Made by a program: the position numbers and the translations under genes. Positions 31,887-41,022 of a stretch of DNA of 64,000 nucleotides are shown piece after piece (positions within the stretch are counted from its first letter, which is position 1; the number at the start of each line of letters is the position of its first letter). Under the pieces are notes generated by a model that saw only the letters and a program-made list of their open reading frames with translations, searched no databases and was not told the DNA's origin. Source of the DNA: JABMMZ01 sp044341025 (GTDB lineage Bacteria > Bacteroidota > Bacteroidia > NS11-12g > UBA955); NCBI GenBank assembly GCA_044341025.1, contig JBIISM010000003.1:62001-126000 (forward strand), read 5' to 3'.

Positions 31887-33800
31887 ATGAGCAAAATAAT
31901 TGGAATAGATTTAGGCACAACCAACAGTTGCGTTTCTGTAATGGAAGGCAACGAGCCAGTTGTAATCGCGAACAGCGAAGGCAAACGCACAACACCATCT
32001 GTAGTAGGTTTTATGAAAGACGGTGAAAGAAAAATTGGTGATCCTGCAAAGCGTCAGGCCATTACCAACCCAAGAAACACCATTTTCTCAATTAAGAGAT
32101 TTATGGGTAATTCATTCGACCAAGTAACGATGGAAGCTGGAAGGGTTCCATATGAAGTGGTTAAAGGCGACAACAACACGCCAAGAGTGAAAATTGACGA
32201 CAGACTATACACCCCACAAGAAATCAGTGCTATGATTCTTCAAAAAATGAAGAAAACAGCTGAAGACTATTTAGGTACCGAAGTTAAAGAAGCAGTTATA
32301 ACAGTGCCTGCATATTTTAACGATGCACAAAGACAAGCAACCAAAGAGGCTGGTGAAATTGCTGGATTAAACGTTCGCAGAATCATCAACGAACCTACTG
32401 CTGCTGCTTTGGCTTATGGCATGGATAAAAAGAATACTGAAATGAAAATTGTAGTGTTCGACTGCGGTGGTGGTACCCACGACGTTTCTGTATTGGAATT
32501 AGGTGATGGTGTATTCGAAGTAAAATCTACTGATGGTGATACCCACTTAGGCGGAGATGATTTTGACCAAGAAATTATTGATTGGTTGGTTCAAGAATTT
32601 AAAGACGAAAACGGTGGTTTAGATTTGAGCAAAGACCCAATGGCCCTTCAAAGATTGAAAGAATCTGCTGAAAAAGCAAAAATCGAATTGTCAAGCACCA
32701 ATAATACCGAAATTAACTTGCCATATATTATGCCAGTTGACGGTATTCCTAAACACTTAGTGCGCACCTTAAGCAAAGCAAAATTTGAGCAATTGGTTGA
32801 TTCATTGGTGCAAAGAACCATTGAGCCTTGCCGCTCAGCACTTAAAAATGCGGGTCTGAGTACAAGTGATATCGATGAAGTTATATTGGTGGGTGGTAGC
32901 ACTCGTATTCCCGCTGTACAAGCCGCAGTAGAAAAATTCTTTGGCAAAGCACCAAACAAAGGTGTGAATCCGGATGAAGTTGTTGCTGTTGGTGCGGCCA
33001 TTCAAGGTGGTGTATTAACCGGTGAGGTAAAAGATGTCTTATTATTAGACGTTACACCATTAAGCTTGGGTATCGAAACTTACGGCGGTGTAATGACCAA
33101 ATTGATTGAATCCAATACCACCATCCCAACCAAAAAAAGCGAAACATTTAGTACGGCTGCCGACAACCAACCAAGTGTTCAATTGCACGTGTTGCAAGGT
33201 GAGCGTCCATTGGCTAAAGACAACCGAACCATTGGTATGTTTAACTTGGATGGCATACCGCCTGCACAAAGAGGTGTTCCTCAAATTGAGGTAACATTTG
33301 ACATTGATGCCAACGGTATCTTAAATGTAAGTGCTAAAGACAAAGGAACTGGAAAAGAACAAAAGATCAGAATTGAAAGTTCAAGCGGATTAAGCAAAGA
33401 AGAAATTGAAAAAATGAAGCAAGAAGCTGAGGCCAATGCTGAAAGCGATAAAAAAGCAAAAGAAGAAATTGAAAAATTAAATGCAGCTGATACCTTAGTG
33501 TTTACTTCAGAAAAAAACCTGAAAGAATACGGAGAAAAATTACCTGAAGACAAAAAGCAAACGATTGAAGAAGCTTTGGCGCAATTAAAGACTGCACACC
33601 AAAACAAAGACATTGCTGCTTGCGATACAGCCTCAGAAGCTTTAAACAAAGCTTGGGAATCTGCTAGCCAAGACATCTATGCTGCACAACAAGAAGCAGG
33701 TCAAACAGCAGAAGGTACTCCAAATACCGAAGGCGCTAACAACACTAACAATGCCGGTGGCGCTGATGTTGAAGATGTGGCTTTCGAAGAAGTGAAATAA
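31887..33800 (+). CDS. dnaK: Molecular chaperone DnaK (Hsp70)
   Basis: ATP-dependent chaperone for folding and stress recovery. The 637-residue protein starts SKIIGIDLGTTNSCV (phosphate loop), has the VFDCGGGTHDVS block (about 192-203), IDEVILVGGSTRIPAV, the linker VLLLDVTPLSLGIE and a Gly/Asn-rich C-terminal tail (about 610-637). Where most DnaK proteins have DLGGGT, this one reads DCGGGTHD, a variant in the second phosphate loop. It is monocistronic here, without grpE or dnaJ, followed by a strong terminator and preceded by operator-like dyads. Confidence 0.98.
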   Translation: MSKIIGIDLGTTNSCVSVMEGNEPVVIANSEGKRTTPSVVGFMKDGERKIGDPAKRQAITNPRNTIFSIKRFMGNSFDQVTMEAGRVPYEVVKGDNNTPRVKIDDRLYTPQEISAMILQKMKKTAEDYLGTEVKEAVITVPAYFNDAQRQATKEAGEIAGLNVRRIINEPTAAALAYGMDKKNTEMKIVVFDCGGGTHDVSVLELGDGVFEVKSTDGDTHLGGDDFDQEIIDWLVQEFKDENGGLDLSKDPMALQRLKESAEKAKIELSSTNNTEINLPYIMPVDGIPKHLVRTLSKAKFEQLVDSLVQRTIEPCRSALKNAGLSTSDIDEVILVGGSTRIPAVQAAVEKFFGKAPNKGVNPDEVVAVGAAIQGGVLTGEVKDVLLLDVTPLSLGIETYGGVMTKLIESNTTIPTKKSETFSTAADNQPSVQLHVLQGERPLAKDNRTIGMFNLDGIPPAQRGVPQIEVTFDIDANGILNVSAKDKGTGKEQKIRIESSSGLSKEEIEKMKQEAEANAESDKKAKEEIEKLNAADTLVFTSEKNLKEYGEKLPEDKKQTIEEALAQLKTAHQNKDIAACDTASEALNKAWESASQDIYAAQQEAGQTAEGTPNTEGANNTNNAGGADVEDVAFEEVK

Positions 33801-33817
33801 GCATTTTAAATACCCAT

Positions 33818-33848
33818 AAAAAAACCCTCTTATTCGGAGGGTTTTTTT
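33818..33848 (+). terminator. Intrinsic terminator after dnaK
   Basis: AAAACCCTC (33821-33829) and GAGGGTTTT (33837-33845) form a 9-bp stem with a 7-nt loop and a T7 tract. The A-rich left side means it may also act on the convergent alkaline phosphatase transcript. Confidence 0.85.
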
Positions 33849-33916
33849 ATGCGCATAATATTGATGAAGAATGGGCCAGTATTTTTGAGCTCTAATTATA
33901 TCTTCTCTAGTTACTT

Positions 33917-34981
33917 TTAGAATCCATACAGGCTTTTCATTTTCTTAAACACATCTGTGTTCTCTATGGTGCCTGTGAATAATTCCGAACCAGGTCCATA
34001 GGCATATATTGGAACCATTATGCCAGAATGATGGGTGCTTGAATAATGGTGTTCTATGGTCATTTTTTTCAAACTACCTGCATCTAATGATAAGCCGCCA
34101 GTTTCATGATCGGCTGTTACCAGCACCAAAGTATTGCCATCCTTTTGCGCAAATTCAAGTGCAGCTCTAACTGCATGGTCAAAATCGATAAGCTCAGATA
34201 CCGTGTAGTTTAAATCATTTTCATGTCCCCCCCAATCAATTTGACTGCCCTCAACCATTAAAAAGAAACCTTTCTTATTGGATGATAAAAACTCTATGCC
34301 TTGTGTGGTGGCTTGTTTTAACCAACTGCCGCGTTCAGGACTTTTTGGTGCATCGATGCTGTCGTTGTAAAACCAAAAGTATTTTTGAATGGCATTTAAA
34401 CCAATTAAATCTTTGCCAGTATGCACTGTATAATTATTGGCGTTTAAGCGGCTCAAATCAAAATATGGTTTACCAGACCCCGCTACATAATCAATACCTT
34501 TTGCATAAAAATCATTGGCAATTTCTTTGTGCATTTCACGGTTTTTTTGGTGTCCAAAAAATGCAGCTGGTGTTGCATGGGTAATGCTGCAAGTGGCTAT
34601 CAGTCCGGTCGACAAACCATGGGCTTCAGACATCTCTAATATTGTTGGCAATACCATTGAATCCATACTCAATCCAATTGCACCATTGTAGGTCTTTTCT
34701 CCTGTGCTGTAGGCTGTAGCTCCAGCTGCACTGTCTGTGATATAATTGTTCGCAGACGCTGTTTTCACCAAGCCTATATTTTTAAATAGCTCTAAAGCCA
34801 AACCACCATTCATAAATGCCGCAGCCGAAATTTGAGCCAAACCCATTCCATCGCCAATAAGCAAAATAATGTTTAATGGTTTTTCTATTTTCTGAGCCAT
34901 TACTTTAGCTCCCGCATGGCAATTGGAAAATAAGATGCAAATGGCTATTAAAAAACTTTGATAGGAAAGCGATTTTCTCAT
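33917..34981 (-). CDS. Alkaline phosphatase (PhoA family)
   Basis: Exported phosphomonoesterase of 354 residues with a signal peptide that has a lipobox-like FSNC (about residue 21), so it may be a lipoprotein. Family motifs: LIGDGMGLAQ (metal aspartate), TDSAAGATAYSTGEKT holding the nucleophile serine, VEGSQIDWGGHEND and TADHETGG (metal ligands), and a late histidine region (EHHYSSTHHSG). Shorter than E. coli PhoA (about 450 with inserts), as in many compact bacterial enzymes. No Pho box was recognised. Convergent with dnaK. Confidence 0.9.
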   Translation of the reverse strand: MRKSLSYQSFLIAICILFSNCHAGAKVMAQKIEKPLNIILLIGDGMGLAQISAAAFMNGGLALELFKNIGLVKTASANNYITDSAAGATAYSTGEKTYNGAIGLSMDSMVLPTILEMSEAHGLSTGLIATCSITHATPAAFFGHQKNREMHKEIANDFYAKGIDYVAGSGKPYFDLSRLNANNYTVHTGKDLIGLNAIQKYFWFYNDSIDAPKSPERGSWLKQATTQGIEFLSSNKKGFFLMVEGSQIDWGGHENDLNYTVSELIDFDHAVRAALEFAQKDGNTLVLVTADHETGGLSLDAGSLKKMTIEHHYSSTHHSGIMVPIYAYGPGSELFTGTIENTDVFKKMKSLYGF

Positions 34982-35049
34982 CTTACAAATTTGAATAAAT
35001 TTTTCGAACTTTAAGACTTTGTTTTTTCAATCAGCCTTAATTTTTCAAC

Positions 35050-35080
35050 TTGCTATTTTAAAAAATTAGTTTTAAATTCG
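35050..35080 (+). promoter_or_regulatory. Possible promoter of the zinc-ribbon-like gene
   Basis: TTG (35050-35052), a 20-bp spacer and TAAATTCG (35073-35080), one mismatch from TAnnTTTG; ATG at 35088. Confidence 0.35.
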
Positions 35081-35087
35081 AGTAACT

Positions 35088-35435
35088 ATGAAAAATTGCC
35101 TTGAATGTGAAAAAACCATTAATGGTAGAAGTGATAAGAAATTTTGCAACGATAGCTGTCGAAATTCATTCAACAATAGACAAAACACTGCGTCTAATAT
35201 CTATGTTCGAAACGTCAATACCTTGTTGCGTAAAAATAGAAAAATACTTCAAAACCTATTGCCCGAATCAGGGAAAACAAGCATCTCAGAAAAAACCTTA
35301 AAAGTGTTAGGCTTCAACTTCGAATACTTTACCCATGTATACGAAACAAAAAACGGCAATACCTATAAGTTTTGCTACGAATTTGGCTATCTAAACATAG
35401 ACAAGGGGGTATTAATGTTGGTTAAGAAGTCTTGA
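35088..35435 (+). CDS. Small zinc-ribbon-like hypothetical protein
   Basis: A 115-residue basic protein. The N-terminus reads NCLECEKTINGRSDKKFCNDSCRNSFNNR, with C4, C7, C19 and C23 in a CxxC-CxxxC arrangement that suggests a treble-clef or zinc-ribbon fold, as in MYND/DUF2116-like small proteins. The C-terminal half contains LKVLGFNFEYFTHVYETKNG and FCYEFGYL and looks like a compact beta domain. Function unknown; possibly nucleic-acid binding. Its last 14 bp overlap the convergent pabA/trpG gene. Confidence 0.55.
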   Translation: MKNCLECEKTINGRSDKKFCNDSCRNSFNNRQNTASNIYVRNVNTLLRKNRKILQNLLPESGKTSISEKTLKVLGFNFEYFTHVYETKNGNTYKFCYEFGYLNIDKGVLMLVKKS

Positions 35436-35994
35436 TACCATCCAACCAATTCTTGAGCAAATCGAGTCCATGCTCGGTTAAAATAGCCTCTGGATGAAAT
35501 TGCATACCAACAATTGGCCAATGAGTATGCTCAATTCCCATACATTCATTGTCGATTGTTTGAGCGTTTTGTTTCAGTTCAGTATTTTCAATATTTTTTA
35601 AAATCAAACTGTGGTAACGGCAAACACTAAACCCATTTGGCAAATGTTTATATATACCCTCCCCGTTGTGTTGTATTCGAGAAACCTTGCCATGCATAGG
35701 TTCTAGGGCATGGGTCAATTGGGCTCCAAAAAATTCGCCTAAGGCTTGATGCCCCAAACAAATACCTAAGATTGGATAATTCTGATAAGTCGCTTCAATA
35801 ATAGACATTAAATTTCCAGAGTCTTTAGGTCTATTTGGGCCAGGAGAAATAACAATCTTATCAAAGTTTAATTTCGACAAATCAGAGACTTCTATCTCAT
35901 CATTTTTAAACAATAGAATTTCTTCACCTAACTGAGCAAAATAGTCTGTTAGATTGTACGTAAATGAATCGTAGTTATCAATCAACAGGATCAT
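35422..35994 (-). CDS. pabA: Aminodeoxychorismate/anthranilate synthase glutamine amidotransferase subunit
   Basis: Class I glutamine amidotransferase supplying ammonia to PabB or TrpE. The 190-residue protein has LIDNYDSFTYNL at the N-terminus, the nucleophile in GICLGHQALGEFF (Cys at about 79) and the His-Glu pair in GMQFHPEAILTEHG. These are standard TrpG/PabA motifs. No trpE, pabB or other trp genes are near, so a role in folate synthesis, or both pathways, is more likely than a dedicated trp operon. The assignment between PabA and TrpG is open. Confidence 0.85.
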   Translation of the reverse strand: MILLIDNYDSFTYNLTDYFAQLGEEILLFKNDEIEVSDLSKLNFDKIVISPGPNRPKDSGNLMSIIEATYQNYPILGICLGHQALGEFFGAQLTHALEPMHGKVSRIQHNGEGIYKHLPNGFSVCRYHSLILKNIENTELKQNAQTIDNECMGIEHTHWPIVGMQFHPEAILTEHGLDLLKNWLDGIKTS

Positions 35995-36023
35995 AAGAAT
36001 GTAATTAAAAACTCAAACCCTAA

Positions 36024-37916
36024 TTAATAGGCTCTGGCATTGTTTTTCTCCATGAAATAGATAAATGCCCTATTGGTAATTTTATTTCCACCAGGGGTCG
36101 GAAAATCGCCAGTAAAATACCAATCGCCAGTATTATCTGGACAAGCAATATGCAAGTCTTCAACTGTTTGGAATATAATCTCAACTTCTGGTTCAAAATT
36201 CTCAGGGGTTACAATCTCCGCTATTTTTTTAGAGATTTGTTCTGTTGTGAAAAGCTTGTATAAGTCAATCACGCGGTTGACCATCTCTTCAGAAGGTTTG
36301 TGCATTTCTATTTTACACAACTCATAGGTTTCATTCAACTTATGTTCGAGTTTGTTGTCTTTTAACAATCCCAATAACGCTCTAAAAGCAACAAAGTCCT
36401 TCAATCTGCTCATGTCAATTCCATAACAATCTGGAAATAAAATCTGAGGGGCGCTCGAAACAACAATTATCTTTTTAGGCTTCAATCGGCCTAATATTTT
36501 TAAAATACTTGTCTTCAAAGTGGTGCCTCGCACAATAGAATCATCAATAATAACCAAGGTATCTTGGTTAGGCTCAATGATGCCATAAGTGACATCGTAG
36601 GCGTGTCCGACAATGTCTTCTCTATCGGTGTCATTGGTAATAAAAGTCCTCATTTTGGCGTCTTTAACCAAAATTTTCTCCCGACGAATTCGATAGGTTA
36701 ATATCTCTTGAATGCGCTCTTGGGTTAAATTATCCTTCTCTGCCATCAAAACCTCAGAACGGTGAATCTTTAACCAATCATTGACACCATCGATCATTCC
36801 ATAAAATGAGGTTGCGGCAGTATTAGGAATGTAAGCGAATACTGTGTTTTCTATATTGTAATTTAATTTTTCAAGAACTTTCGGTGCCAATAACTTTCCT
36901 AAATTTTTTCTTTCTCTATAGATATCCGCATCGTTGCCTCTTGAAAAATAAATGCGTTCAAAAGAACACGCTTTTAATGGTTTCGGGTCTAAGATTCTCG
37001 ATTCCTTATAAGAACCATCTTTATTGATAATAAGAGCGCATCCTGGAGTTACCTCTTTGATTTCACCGTAAGGAATGTTAAAGGCAGTCATTATGGCTGG
37101 ACGTTCGCTTGCCACCACCAATAACTCATCATTGGCATACCAAAAACTAGGTCTTATTCCATTTGGATCACGCACAATAAATGAAGCACCGTGACCAATC
37201 ATTCCCACCATATTGTAACCTCCATCTGTGCGCTTGAAAGCATTTCTCAAAATATTTTCAACCGATAAATTGTCTTTTATTTTTTCGGTTATCTCAAAAT
37301 TTGAATACCCTTCTTGCTTGTAAATTTTAAATAATCTTTCATTTTCTTCATCCAAAAAATGCCCGATTTTTTCCAACATGGTAACGTTGTCACTGATCTC
37401 TTTTGGCTGTTGACCCAATTCAATAAGTTGGGTAAACAACTCATCCACATTGGTAAGGTTGTAGTTGCCGGCCAAAACCAAGTTTCTACACATCCAATTG
37501 TTTTGCCTTAAAAAAGGATGCAAGTTTTCTAAACTATTGCCGCCATGCGTACCGTATCTTAAATGGCCCAACAACAATTCGCCTGCATAAGGAAAATGTT
37601 CTTTCAAATACAAGCCATTTTTCAAATTGTCTTGATCCAATTCCGCTAAAGATGCATTCACATCTTCGAAAATATCTGCAACTGGATTCTTTGAATTTGA
37701 ACGTTTACGGGCAATGTAACGTTGACCAAATTGTGGGTCTAATTTGATAACCCCGATTCCAGCTCCATCCTGACCCCTGTTAATTTGCTTTGCCATTAGC
37801 AACTGCAACTTTTTTAGGCCGTAAAATGGCGTTCCATATTTTTCGTTAAAATACTCTAGGGGTTTTAGAAGCCTTATGAATGCGACACCGCATTCGTGCT
37901 TTATGGCATCACTCAT
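36024..37916 (-). CDS. Amidophosphoribosyltransferase-like protein, long Bacteroidota form
   Basis: PurF-type enzyme of 630 residues: an N-terminal class II glutamine amidotransferase domain with catalytic Cys9 exposed after removal of MSDAIKHE, and a phosphoribosyltransferase domain with the PRPP motif VIIDDSIVRGTT (about 454-465). PurF makes phosphoribosylamine in purine synthesis and is usually 450-510 residues; this form has extra segments in the amidotransferase domain and a C-terminal extension with VEDLHIACPDNTGDWYFTGDFPTPGG. It could be the main PurF or a paralogue. A TAACTTTG -7 element lies at 37933-37940 (minus). Confidence 0.8.
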   Translation of the reverse strand: MSDAIKHECGVAFIRLLKPLEYFNEKYGTPFYGLKKLQLLMAKQINRGQDGAGIGVIKLDPQFGQRYIARKRSNSKNPVADIFEDVNASLAELDQDNLKNGLYLKEHFPYAGELLLGHLRYGTHGGNSLENLHPFLRQNNWMCRNLVLAGNYNLTNVDELFTQLIELGQQPKEISDNVTMLEKIGHFLDEENERLFKIYKQEGYSNFEITEKIKDNLSVENILRNAFKRTDGGYNMVGMIGHGASFIVRDPNGIRPSFWYANDELLVVASERPAIMTAFNIPYGEIKEVTPGCALIINKDGSYKESRILDPKPLKACSFERIYFSRGNDADIYRERKNLGKLLAPKVLEKLNYNIENTVFAYIPNTAATSFYGMIDGVNDWLKIHRSEVLMAEKDNLTQERIQEILTYRIRREKILVKDAKMRTFITNDTDREDIVGHAYDVTYGIIEPNQDTLVIIDDSIVRGTTLKTSILKILGRLKPKKIIVVSSAPQILFPDCYGIDMSRLKDFVAFRALLGLLKDNKLEHKLNETYELCKIEMHKPSEEMVNRVIDLYKLFTTEQISKKIAEIVTPENFEPEVEIIFQTVEDLHIACPDNTGDWYFTGDFPTPGGNKITNRAFIYFMEKNNARAY

Positions 37917-38168
37917 GATTTAAAATTGACGACAAAGTTACGAAATTTAATCCTTATTAAAGGTTAATTTAACACAAGAAATTGAGAAAAAAGTAAGCGT
38001 AAATTAAAAACACTTCTATGCCAAGCCTGCATTCTTGCCAACTGCATACTGGCATAACCCTGTAGCAATCCTGAGGCATCTCTGAAAGTTTTAATGTCAC
38101 TTTAGGTACTGATACTAGAACCAGTTAAGACAATAATTTTTCCCCTCGACTTTACCAGAACAGGAGTA
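37917..38168. other. 252-bp intergenic region with imperfect repeats and possible hairpins
   Basis: Contains ATGCCA (38018-38023) that can pair with TGGCAT (38050-38055), and an alternative TGCCA (38036-38040) competing for the same right arm. CTGCAT occurs twice inside. This part is more GC-rich than the flanks, and no open frame is supported. It could be an RNA or a regulatory leader of the genes on either side; no known RNA family was recognised. Confidence 0.25.
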
Positions 38169-39191
38169 TTATTTCATTCCCAACCCTGAAAATGTTTTGA
38201 CTTTGCGTTTAAAATGGGCCCATACTATGCTTCCTTTATAAACTTCTTCGCCAAAATAAGCTTTATTGCCATCGTGAACCACGCGCTTGGTTTTCCAATA
38301 TTTATACTTCAGAATAAAATGCCTATGGGCTGAAACGATGGCTTTGAAGTCGCCCCATTTTCCTTGCATTAAAAACCTTAAAGCAGCAATATGATCCAAA
38401 ATAATTCTAAACGCTATCACTGAAAAAACTTTATTGCTTGGTAAGTTTTTAAGCAATAGTATTAAGCCATTTCTGAAGTTGTAATATGTTTTTCTAGGAT
38501 TTGTCTTCTGCAAAGTGCCGCCACCTAAGTGGTAAACAACGCTACCAGGGCATATCCATATTTCATGACCAGCATTTTGTAGGCGCCAACACAAATCAAT
38601 TTCTTCCATATGCGCAAAGAAGTCTTCGTCAAGACCCCCTAACTTATGGTATAATTCTGCATGAATAAACAAGGCAGCTCCGCTAGCCCAAAAGACTTTT
38701 TTATTGTCGTTATATTGGTTTTGGTCTTTTTCTAAATAATCAAAAATTCTACCGCGACAAAAAGGAAAACCATACCTGTCTATGTAGCCTCCAGAGGCGC
38801 CGGCGTATTCGAATGTATCGTTTTGCTGCAAAGCCAAGAGTTTGGGCTGTATGGCTGCGATAGATGGGTTTGATTCCATTAAATTCACCATTGGTTCTAT
38901 CCAGTTTGGATCCACTTCAACATCGCTGTTTAACAAGACATAATAATCAGCGTTTACTTGCTTCAATGCCCGGTTATAACCACCGGTAAAACCATAGTTT
39001 TTCTCTAATAATATAATTTTAACAAGCGGATAATTGTCTTTAACAAATTGAACAGAGTCATCAGAAGAAGCATTATCTGCAATAATAATTTCAGTGTTTG
39101 GGTAACTTGTTTTACAAACAGAGGGCAAGAATTTCTCAAGAAACTCTCTGGTATTAAAATTTAATATGACAACAGCTACCTTCTTTGACAT
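38169..39191 (-). CDS. Family 2 glycosyltransferase (rhamnosyltransferase-like)
   Basis: A 340-residue GT-A enzyme. It begins VAVVILNFNTREFLEKFLPS, followed by IIIADNASSDDSV (about 35-47) and the metal-binding LLNSDVEVDP (about 87-96). The HMEEIDLCWRLQNAGHEIWICPGSVVYHLGGG block is typical of WbbL-like rhamnosyl or related transferases acting on cell-surface glycans. The C-terminal part is basic, probably membrane associated. It is coupled to the upstream hypothetical gene by a 1-bp TAATG overlap, and lies near the dTDP-sugar and export genes. Confidence 0.88.
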   Translation of the reverse strand: MSKKVAVVILNFNTREFLEKFLPSVCKTSYPNTEIIIADNASSDDSVQFVKDNYPLVKIILLEKNYGFTGGYNRALKQVNADYYVLLNSDVEVDPNWIEPMVNLMESNPSIAAIQPKLLALQQNDTFEYAGASGGYIDRYGFPFCRGRIFDYLEKDQNQYNDNKKVFWASGAALFIHAELYHKLGGLDEDFFAHMEEIDLCWRLQNAGHEIWICPGSVVYHLGGGTLQKTNPRKTYYNFRNGLILLLKNLPSNKVFSVIAFRIILDHIAALRFLMQGKWGDFKAIVSAHRHFILKYKYWKTKRVVHDGNKAYFGEEVYKGSIVWAHFKRKVKTFSGLGMK

Positions 39192-39583
39192 TATTCTTGA
39201 TCTGGATTTTCAGGTGCCTTTGAAAGTTCATAAGGAACAAAAATAAATTGTGCACCATTGCTGCTTACCAAAAAAATGCAGCACTGCACCAAAGGATCCT
39301 TATAGGCAGTTTTGAACTTCTCAACGTTTTTAGGTAGTATTATATTTTTAGAAACCAAATCCTCCAATGTACTTGCTTGTATCGTAAAATTGGTACCCAA
39401 TTCATCGCGGTCTAAAATAACCTCACCCAATTTAACATCTTCTTGGTGTGCAATAAAAATAGGATACTTGCTATAGCCTTCATTGATAATATCTTCACTT
39501 ACTTCCTTTATTGAATCCTTGTACAAATTCAAATCAAGTCTCAAAGTGTTGAGATAAGAACGGAGCATATCTTCTGTCATCAT
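39191..39583 (-). CDS. Conserved hypothetical protein upstream of the GT2 gene
   Basis: A 130-residue soluble acidic protein (MMTEDMLRSYLNTLRLDLNL...) with no recognised domain. The start is placed at 39583 (or ATG 39580) since the -7 promoter box ends at 39592 and the -33 box overlaps the longer frame. The C-terminal part reads FLVSSNGAQFIFVPYEL. The stop overlaps the glycosyltransferase ATG by one base, so the two are co-translated. Function unknown. Confidence 0.6.
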   Translation of the reverse strand: MMTEDMLRSYLNTLRLDLNLYKDSIKEVSEDIINEGYSKYPIFIAHQEDVKLGEVILDRDELGTNFTIQASTLEDLVSKNIILPKNVEKFKTAYKDPLVQCCIFLVSSNGAQFIFVPYELSKAPENPDQE

Positions 39584-39591
39584 ATTCTTTG

Positions 39592-39622
39592 CAAAAGTAA
39601 GAATTTCTAGGCGCTTAGTCAA
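39592..39622 (-). promoter_or_regulatory. Promoter of the hypothetical-GT2 gene pair
   Basis: On the minus strand: TTG (39622-39620), a 20-bp spacer and TACTTTTG (39599-39592). It lies 8 nt before the ATG at 39583 and rules out the longer upstream start. Confidence 0.6.
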
Positions 39623-39711
39623 CCTATTCAAAAAGCTTCACCCAACTCACTTAGATTTATGCACTTGGGATTCAATTTTTCTAAAAATTAAAAAATGCTT
39701 ATAATTGAAAG

Positions 39712-41022
39712 GTGGATCAAAGACGTTTTTGGATATTGCTTATTTCGCTTCATTTATTATTTATGGGCAAACAACTGTTTTGGGGCAACAGCATATTGCA
39801 AGACAGCAAAGAGTATTTGTTTGCGGCAGAAAACCTTTTACAGCATCAAACCTTATATTCTTGGAATTTAAACCATGCATTTAACGCCGATTGGTTAAGC
39901 AAGAGACCCATTTTATATCCCTTAATTCTTGCTCTATTTAAGACCATTAGCTTCGGATCAGATTTCGTTTTTTTACTCCTGGTATACCTCAGCCAAAATG
40001 CAGCCAGCCTTTTTAGCTTTTTCCTTTGTGTGAAAATTTTAAATTACCTCAAAATTAGAATCAATTGGGAGCATGCAAGTATATTTATACTTTTTAGCTT
40101 GTCTCAGCTTATTTATAGCAACACCATCATGAGTGAAACTTATTTGCAGTTGTGTATATGTGCCTTGGTGTATATTCAAATTTGCAAACCAAGCAATTTT
40201 AATTGGTCGCTTATTTCTGCCTTAATATTAGTATGTGGATTAGCACTAAAGCCTGTGTTGATGCCCTTTGCTTATGCTTATCCATTTATCTGTTTATTGA
40301 GATTTTTACCAAAATTTGATCTTAAATATTTCTTGCCTAGTATACTTCCACTTATCTTTATTTTTGTAACTATAAGCTGGAACCAATCAAGAACTGGATA
40401 CAAACAATATTCATCAATTAGCACCATCAACTTACTGCACTACAACACCTACACCATGTTAATGTATAAATATGGCGAGCATACGGCTGATTCAATGGTT
40501 GATGAGATTCATTTTAAAGGCAATTTACTTCGTTCTTACCCAGCCAAACAAGAATACATTAACAAATCGTGTAGTTTGCTTATTACAGAGAATCTAGGAA
40601 CCTATATATTTCTTCACCTCCGTGGAATGGCGTTTTGTGTCTTAGATCCAGGTCGCTTCGACTTAAGCCAATTTTTTGGACTTAGCCATGGCAAAAATTT
40701 ACTTTATGAGACAAATAAAGACAATGCCGCAAGGCGGATTTTCGATTCAATTTTAAATCCCTTGGGAATTCTGTTGGTCATACTTTTTATATTCAATTTG
40801 TTTAAACTAATATTGATTTTGAAGTTTTTATCTGATAAAAAGCTTAGGTTATTCATTAGGTTGACTCTGTTTTGCTTTCCACTATACACCGTATTCTTAA
40901 CAGGCCCCATAGGAGCCAGCAGGTTCTTAATGCCTGTAATTCCACTCGTGTTTGCAATGGTTTTAAGCCTTAATAATTGGCGTCTATTAAAAAGAAGAGA
41001 AGGAGATAGAGAAACTATTTAG
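39712..41022 (+). CDS. Polytopic membrane protein, GT-C glycosyltransferase-like
   Basis: A 436-residue integral membrane protein with about ten hydrophobic helices. The first loop contains LQDSKEYLFAAENLL; an acidic residue at this place is the catalytic base in GT-C enzymes such as PMT/ArnT, and the overall length and topology fit that class. The start is GTG at 39712 (GTGGATCAAAGA); an upstream ATG is out of frame. It probably transfers a sugar from a lipid-phosphate donor. The 3' end overlaps the convergent YwqE-like gene by 8 bp. Confidence 0.65.
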   Translation: MDQRRFWILLISLHLLFMGKQLFWGNSILQDSKEYLFAAENLLQHQTLYSWNLNHAFNADWLSKRPILYPLILALFKTISFGSDFVFLLLVYLSQNAASLFSFFLCVKILNYLKIRINWEHASIFILFSLSQLIYSNTIMSETYLQLCICALVYIQICKPSNFNWSLISALILVCGLALKPVLMPFAYAYPFICLLRFLPKFDLKYFLPSILPLIFIFVTISWNQSRTGYKQYSSISTINLLHYNTYTMLMYKYGEHTADSMVDEIHFKGNLLRSYPAKQEYINKSCSLLITENLGTYIFLHLRGMAFCVLDPGRFDLSQFFGLSHGKNLLYETNKDNAARRIFDSILNPLGILLVILFIFNLFKLILILKFLSDKKLRLFIRLTLFCFPLYTVFLTGPIGASRFLMPVIPLVFAMVLSLNNWRLLKRREGDRETI

